Shown: positions 59,827 through 64,000 of the stretch, piece by piece
Layout of the letters: each line of letters begins with the position of its first letter
How positions within the stretch are numbered: position 1 is the first letter of the stretch
NCBI RefSeq assembly: GCF_008087085.1
Contig: NZ_VIYJ01000003.1
Span: 186,001 to 250,000 of the forward strand
From: Nocardioides rubriscoriae
Lineage (GTDB): Bacteria > Actinomycetota > Actinomycetes > Propionibacteriales > Nocardioidaceae
DNA: 64,000 nt
Direction: 5' to 3'
The notes under the pieces: generated by a model
What the model saw: only the letters and a program-made list of their open reading frames with translations
Databases searched by the model: none
Told to the model about the DNA's origin: nothing
Made by a program: the position numbers and the translations under genes

Positions 59827-61491
59827 ATGCCCACCGTCGTACGCCGCCTCCCGGGCCGGCTGACCGCCCCCGCGCCCGGCTGGACCACCCGGGCCGACGT
59901 CGTCGTCGTCGGCTCCGGCATCGCTGGCCTGACCGCCGCACTCCGCCTGCGGGCCGCCGGCGTCGACAAGGTCCTGGTCGTGACCAAGGACCGGCTCTCC
60001 GCCGGGTCGACCCAGTGGGCCCAGGGCGGCATCGCTGCCGCCCTCGGCCCCGGCGACACCCCCGAGGAGCACGCGGTCGACACCCTCGTCGCGGGCGCCG
60101 GAGCCTGCGACGCCGAGGCGGTGCGCGTGCTCGTCGACGAGGGCCCCGAGGCCGTGCGCGAGCTGATCGCCCTGGGTGCCGTCTTCGACCACGACGCCGA
60201 CGGCGAGATCTCCCTGACCCGCGAGGGCGGCCACCACCGCGACCGGATCGCCCACGCCGGCGGTGACGCCACCGGGGCCGAGATCCAGCGGGCGCTGATC
60301 GCGGCCGTCGGTGCCGCCCCCGAGATCGAGGTCATCAAGCGGGCGCTGGCCGTCGACCTGCTGCTTGACGCCGACGGCGGGGTCGCCGGCATGACCCTGC
60401 ACGTCATGGGCGAGGGCCAGCGCGACGGCGTCGGCGCTGTCCACTGCCGCGCGGTCGTGCTCGCCAGCGGCGGGCTGGGCCAGGTCTTCAGCCAGACCAC
60501 CAACCCCTCGGTCTCGACCGGTGACGGCATGGCCCTCGCGCTGCGGGCCGGGGCGACGCTGCGCGACCTCGAGTTCGTGCAGTTCCACCCGACGGTGATG
60601 TACCTCGGGCCCGACTCCCACGGCCAGCAGCCGCTGATCTCCGAGGCCGTGCGCGGCGAGGGGGCCTTCCTCGTCGACTTCGAGGGCGAGCGCTTCATGC
60701 AGGGCGTCCACGAGCTCGCCGACCTCGCCCCCCGCGACGTGGTCGCCAAGGCGATCATGCGGCGGATGCTCGACACCGGCCACCCGCACATGTGGCTCGA
60801 CGCGCGCCACCTCGGTGCGGAGTTCTGGGAGCGTCGCTTCCCGACGATCCTGGCCACCGCCCGCAGCCACGGCGTCGACCCGGTCACCCAGCTCATCCCC
60901 GTCGCCCCGGCCTGCCACTACGCCTCGGGCGGTGTACGGACCGACCTGCACGGCCGTACCGACGTCCCCGGCCTCTACGCCACCGGCGAGGTCGCCTGCT
61001 CCGGGGTCCACGGCGCCAACCGCCTCGCCTCCAACTCGCTGCTCGAGGGCCTGGTCTTCTCGCGCCGCATCGCGCAGGTGCTGCCCGGCGAGCTGCGTCC
61101 CTGGGGCGAGCCCGCCGTCGACACCCGCACCGAGGGCCTGGTCTCCGGCGAGGTGCGCGAGGAGCTCCAGGACGTGATGACGTCGCGGGTCGGCGTGCTG
61201 CGCGGGGCCGCCGGACTGGCCGAGGCCTCCGCCGTGCTCGACAAGCTCGTCGGCAAGGACGCCGCCGCGGTCGACCTCGCCGCGTGGGAGACGACCAACC
61301 TGCTCATGGTGTCGGCCGCCCTCACCGAGGCCGCGGCCCTGCGCCAGGAGACGCGCGGCTCGCACTGGCGCGACGACTTCCCCGAGCGCGACGACGCGGC
61401 ATGGGCCGGTCACGTCGACACCGTGATGACCGACGGGGTCGCCGAGGTGACCTTCCACCCGGCGCCGGCCAGCGACGGAGGCCTGTCGTGA
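59827..61491 (+). CDS. nadB: L-aspartate oxidase
   Basis: A 554-residue FAD enzyme that starts NAD synthesis by oxidising aspartate to iminoaspartate. FAD loop VVVVGSGIAGLTAALRL, STQWAQGGIAA, HHRDRIAHAGGDATG, EFVQFHPT and PACHYASGGVRTD, GEVACSGVHGANRLASNSLLEGLVF (in parts) define NadB within the fumarate reductase/succinate dehydrogenase flavoprotein family. No nadA lies next to it, so quinolinate synthase must be elsewhere. Overlaps nadC (GTGA). Confidence 0.95.
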   Translation: MPTVVRRLPGRLTAPAPGWTTRADVVVVGSGIAGLTAALRLRAAGVDKVLVVTKDRLSAGSTQWAQGGIAAALGPGDTPEEHAVDTLVAGAGACDAEAVRVLVDEGPEAVRELIALGAVFDHDADGEISLTREGGHHRDRIAHAGGDATGAEIQRALIAAVGAAPEIEVIKRALAVDLLLDADGGVAGMTLHVMGEGQRDGVGAVHCRAVVLASGGLGQVFSQTTNPSVSTGDGMALALRAGATLRDLEFVQFHPTVMYLGPDSHGQQPLISEAVRGEGAFLVDFEGERFMQGVHELADLAPRDVVAKAIMRRMLDTGHPHMWLDARHLGAEFWERRFPTILATARSHGVDPVTQLIPVAPACHYASGGVRTDLHGRTDVPGLYATGEVACSGVHGANRLASNSLLEGLVFSRRIAQVLPGELRPWGEPAVDTRTEGLVSGEVREELQDVMTSRVGVLRGAAGLAEASAVLDKLVGKDAAAVDLAAWETTNLLMVSAALTEAAALRQETRGSHWRDDFPERDDAAWAGHVDTVMTDGVAEVTFHPAPASDGGLS

Positions 61492-62420
61492 GGCTCCACA
61501 CCCCGCCGGCCGCGCTGCGCGCCGAGATCGAGGCCGCGGGACTGCCCTTCGACGAGATCCTCGACACCGTCCACCGCGCCCTGCACGAGGACCTGCCCGG
61601 CGACGCCGTCGACGCGACCTCGCAGGCGACCATCGCGGCCGACGCGCGCGCCAGCGGGGTCTTCGGCGCGCGTGAGAGCGGTGTCGTGGCCGGCCTGGGC
61701 CTGGCCGCACTGGTCTTCCACGTCGTGCTCGGTGACGACGTCGAGGTCACCGACCGCCTGCCCGACGGCAGCCGCGTCGAGGCCGGCGACGTCGTGATGC
61801 GGGTCGCCGGGCCCACCCGCGGCCTGCTCACCGCCGAGCGCACCGCGCTCAACCTCGCCTGCCACCTCTCCGGAGTCGCCACGGCGACCTCGCACTGGGT
61901 GGCCGCCCTCGAGGGCACCAACGCCCGCGTCCTCGACACCCGCAAGACCCTGCCCGGCCTGCGCGCCCTGCAGAAGTACGCCGTGCGCTGCGGCGGCGGC
62001 GTCAACCACCGGTTCGGGCTCACCGACAAGGCAATGGTCAAGGACAACCACGTCATCGCGGCCGGCGGTGTGGTCCCGGCCTTCCGGGCCGTGCGGGCGG
62101 CGTACCCCGACCTGCCCGTCGAGGTCGAGGTCACCGACCTCGACCAGCTGCGCGCGCTCCTCGAAGTCGGGTGCACCGAGATCCTGCTCGACAACATGAG
62201 CACCGAGATGATGGCCGAGGCCGTGGCGATCACCGCCGCGTCACCGACGCCGGCCTCGCTCGAGGCGTCCGGCGGCCTCACCCTCGACCGGGCCCGCGAG
62301 GTGGCCGCGACCGGCGTCGACTTCATCTCCGTCGGGGCGCTGACCCACTCGGTGGTCGTCTTCGACCTGGGTCTCGACCTGCAGGACCACCCGCACGACG
62401 ACCTGCAGGGCCAGGACTGA
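61488..62420 (+). CDS. nadC: Nicotinate-nucleotide pyrophosphorylase (carboxylating)
   Basis: A 310-residue quinolinate phosphoribosyltransferase. ALHEDLPGDAVDATS, ERTALNLACHLSGVATAT, DTRKTLPGLRALQKYAVRCGGGVNHRFGL (in parts) and EILLDNMS are diagnostic; it turns quinolinate and PRPP into nicotinate mononucleotide. GTG start coupled to nadB; coaX follows after two bases. Confidence 0.95.
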   Translation: MRLHTPPAALRAEIEAAGLPFDEILDTVHRALHEDLPGDAVDATSQATIAADARASGVFGARESGVVAGLGLAALVFHVVLGDDVEVTDRLPDGSRVEAGDVVMRVAGPTRGLLTAERTALNLACHLSGVATATSHWVAALEGTNARVLDTRKTLPGLRALQKYAVRCGGGVNHRFGLTDKAMVKDNHVIAAGGVVPAFRAVRAAYPDLPVEVEVTDLDQLRALLEVGCTEILLDNMSTEMMAEAVAITAASPTPASLEASGGLTLDRAREVAATGVDFISVGALTHSVVVFDLGLDLQDHPHDDLQGQD

Positions 62421-62422
62421 CC

Positions 62423-63196
62423 GTGCCGCTCCTCGCGGTCGACGTCGGCAACGCCCACACCGTCCTGGGCCTGATCGACGACGGCGAGGTCTCGCACGAC
62501 TGGCGCGTGTCGACCGACCTGCACCGCACCGCCGACGAGTGGGCGGTGCTGCTGCGCGGACTCCTGGGGCGTCACCTCGACGATATCGACGGCATCGTCG
62601 TGTGCTCGACGGTTCCTGCGGTGACCCAGGCCGGTCGCGACATGCTGGTGCGGCATTTCTCGCAGGTCCCGCACCTGGTCGTCGAACCCGGGGTCCGCAC
62701 CGGAATCCCGGTGCTCATGGACAACCCCCGCGAGGTCGGCACCGACCGCATCGTGAATTCCCTCGCGGCCGCGACCGTCTATGGCGGTCCTGCCATCGTG
62801 GTCGACTTCGGTGGCACCGCCACGACTTTCGACGTCGTCAATGCCGACGGGCAGTATGTCGGTGGCTCGATCAGTCCCGGTATCGAGATAGCGCTCGAGG
62901 CGCTGGGTCAGCGCGGCGCGCAGCTGCGCCAAGTCGAGCTGGTCCGGCCGCGCTCGGTGATCGCCAAGAACACCGTGGAGGCGCTGCAGTCGGGCATGGT
63001 CTTCGGGGTCGCCGCGCAGGTCGAGGGCCTGGTCGAGCGCATGATCGACGAATTGGGAAGTGCGCCCGACGAGGTGTCGGTGATCGCGACCGGATATCTT
63101 GCGCCGCTCGTGATCGACGAGTGCGACTGTTTCACGCACGCCGATCCGTGGTTGACGCTCAAAGGCCTGGAACTGGTGTTCAGACGCAATCGATAG
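62423..63196 (+). CDS. coaX: Type III pantothenate kinase
   Basis: A 257-residue CoaX-type kinase, first step from pantothenate to coenzyme A, in the ASKHA fold. LLAVDVGNAHTVLGL (phosphate 1), EVGTDRIVNSLAAA, IVVDFGGTATTFDVV (with the catalytic Asp), and VIATGYLAPLV are visible. GTG start. Codon use becomes noticeably more AT-tolerant in its second half, as in lsr2 after it. It completes the pan genes in this cluster. Confidence 0.95.
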   Translation: MPLLAVDVGNAHTVLGLIDDGEVSHDWRVSTDLHRTADEWAVLLRGLLGRHLDDIDGIVVCSTVPAVTQAGRDMLVRHFSQVPHLVVEPGVRTGIPVLMDNPREVGTDRIVNSLAAATVYGGPAIVVDFGGTATTFDVVNADGQYVGGSISPGIEIALEALGQRGAQLRQVELVRPRSVIAKNTVEALQSGMVFGVAAQVEGLVERMIDELGSAPDEVSVIATGYLAPLVIDECDCFTHADPWLTLKGLELVFRRNR

Positions 63197-63264
63197 ATCA
63201 CATTCACCTGTGCCATAGTGGTAATTCTCGATATCCCCCATGCACAGGTAGAAGGATCAAAGCC

Positions 63265-63609
63265 ATGGCACAGAAGGTCAACATCATTCTCGTCGACGAC
63301 ATCGATGGTTCCGAGGCCAACGAGACCGTCACCTTCGGTCTCGACGGCACGTCGTACGAAATCGATCTCAACACCAAGAACGCCCAGGCGCTGCGCGATT
63401 CCCTGGCCGGATATATCGGTTATGCCCGCAAGGTCCCGGCCTCGGCCCGCCGCTCGGGCGGCACGCGCCGATCCTCGGCGGCCAGCTCCTCCAACGGCGG
63501 CACCAGCGCCGCCGAGATCCGCGAGTGGGCACGCTCCGAGGGTCACGAGGTCCCCGAGCGTGGCCGCATCCCGGCCGAGATCCGCGAGGCCTACGACGCC
63601 GCGCACTGA
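63265..63609 (+). CDS. lsr2: Nucleoid-associated protein Lsr2
   Basis: A 114-residue Lsr2/H-NS-like protein. N-terminal dimerisation domain MAQKVNIILVDDIDGSEANETV with FGLDGTSYEIDL, a flexible Ser/Gly-rich linker, and the DNA-binding domain ending VPERGRIPAEIREAYDAAH with the RGR AT-hook-like motif. It silences AT-rich, often foreign, DNA. AGAAGGA lies eight or so bases before the ATG; the upstream region is unusually AT-rich for this window. Confidence 0.96.
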   Translation: MAQKVNIILVDDIDGSEANETVTFGLDGTSYEIDLNTKNAQALRDSLAGYIGYARKVPASARRSGGTRRSSAASSSNGGTSAAEIREWARSEGHEVPERGRIPAEIREAYDAAH

Positions 63610-63620
63610 CGCGTCGAGTT

Positions 63621-63634
63621 CCCTCGCGCGAGGG
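63621..63634 (+). terminator. Hairpin after lsr2
   Basis: CCCTCGCGCGAGGG, a perfect palindrome 12 bases after the lsr2 stop; probable terminator without a T run. Confidence 0.5.
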
Positions 63635-63670
63635 TGGAGGGGCGCAGTCGCGGTGACTGATGCTGGGCGC

Positions 63671-64000
63671 ATGACCGCTGTGGCCCCGCCCCGCCCCCTC
63701 TTCACCTGGCTGGCCCCGCCGGTGCCGTGGCGCTACCTCGTGTTCTCGGTCGCCGCTTCCGCGCTGCTGCTCGTGATGGGCTTCAACAGCCAGTGGGTGC
63801 CCTGGGACGACGGTCTCACCTCCCTCAGCGGCACGGGCTGGTCCGACCTCGCCGCGTCGGTGTCGATGTACCTCTGGGCAGTCGCGCCGGCGCTCGCGCT
63901 CTGGCGTCCTGCGGTCGGGGGCACGGTCGCGGCCATGCCGTTCCTCATCACGCTCGGTGACAGCGCCAAGACCTGGCCGCTCGTGCTGTTCGTGTCGCTG
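63671..64000 (+). CDS. Membrane protein, N-terminal part (runs off the window)
   Basis: An ATG at 63671 opens a frame that has no stop before the window ends (110 codons). The translation has hydrophobic segments YLVFSVAASALLLVMGF, VSMYLWAVAPALALW and a third beginning near TWPLVLFVSL, separated by polar loops. This looks like the sensor-domain helices of a histidine kinase or a simple multi-pass protein; the deciding part is outside the window. Confidence 0.6.
   Translation, partial: MTAVAPPRPLFTWLAPPVPWRYLVFSVAASALLLVMGFNSQWVPWDDGLTSLSGTGWSDLAASVSMYLWAVAPALALWRPAVGGTVAAMPFLITLGDSAKTWPLVLFVSL

Overview
The window is about 64 kb of very GC-rich actinobacterial chromosome. The mycobacterial/nocardioid gene content (Lsr2, an F420-associated DUF2342 metalloprotease, DUF3180 after folK, a tilS-hpt-ftsH-folE-folP-folB-folK order), the frequent GTG starts and the GGTCTCG-type interspersed palindromes all fit a Nocardioides-like member of the Nocardioidaceae; this assignment is inference. 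I saw no rRNA, tRNA, CRISPR array, transposase or integrase gene. Most genes sit in short, tightly overlapping operons (GTGA, ATGA and TGATG junctions). A large share of single genes and first genes have a TAnnnT -10 box 6-8 bp before the start codon, so leaderless transcripts appear common here.

Region 1 (1-9995): hydroxyacid metabolism and efflux. It holds the 3' end of an L-lactate/alpha-hydroxyacid dehydrogenase, a three-copy palindromic array, a TetR-MmpL pair, a GntR (FCD) regulator divergent from a FAD plus Fe-S D-2-hydroxyacid dehydrogenase, an SGNH hydrolase, and a MarR/MFS divergent pair with a 21-bp perfect operator. Region 2 (10017-24786): catabolic genes. It holds an MpaB-type oxygenase, a secreted phosphoesterase, a PrmC-like methyltransferase, an Old Yellow Enzyme, an MFS transporter, a sulfatase-TetR-substrate-binding lipoprotein operon, and a reductase-SDR-MBL set. 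Two genes here carry TnnAACnnGTTnnA sites like those of the steroid regulator KstR, so a steroid or isoprenoid catabolic role is plausible. Region 3 (24870-33363): a GIY-YIG protein, a TPP-riboswitch-controlled thiamine ABC transporter (thiBPQ), a PAP2 membrane protein, an acyl-CoA oxidase-like flavoprotein, a remnant of an alpha/beta hydrolase, and a methyltransferase.

Region 4 (33372-34621) is a compact 1.25-kb element: one AbiEi/DUF559 protein bounded by ~62-bp inverted termini, each made of a perfect hairpin plus a 14-bp box. Region 5 (34654-49811) is the conserved housekeeping block: ppa, dacB, DUF2342 protease, tilS, hpt, ftsH, folE, folP, folB, folK, DUF3180. It is interrupted by a 156-bp tandem repeat between hpt and ftsH and by a methyltransferase, an unknown protein and a secreted endonuclease/phosphatase-fold protein between folE and folP. 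Region 6 (49836-57414) is accessory: a glycine-betaine-type ABC transporter with interlocked divergent promoters, a lower-GC secreted protein bracketed by a 76-bp duplication of the neighbouring glycosyltransferase 3' end, two glycosyltransferases and a sulfotransferase-like protein containing a repeat-encoded insert. Region 7 (57602-64000) is the cofactor cluster DUF2520-panC-panD-nadB-nadC-coaX, followed by lsr2 and the start of a membrane protein that leaves the window.

The strongest candidates for something undescribed are the inverted-repeat-bounded AbiEi/DUF559 element, the 822-bp insert with its 76-bp direct repeats, and the symmetric or interlocked leaderless divergent promoters.
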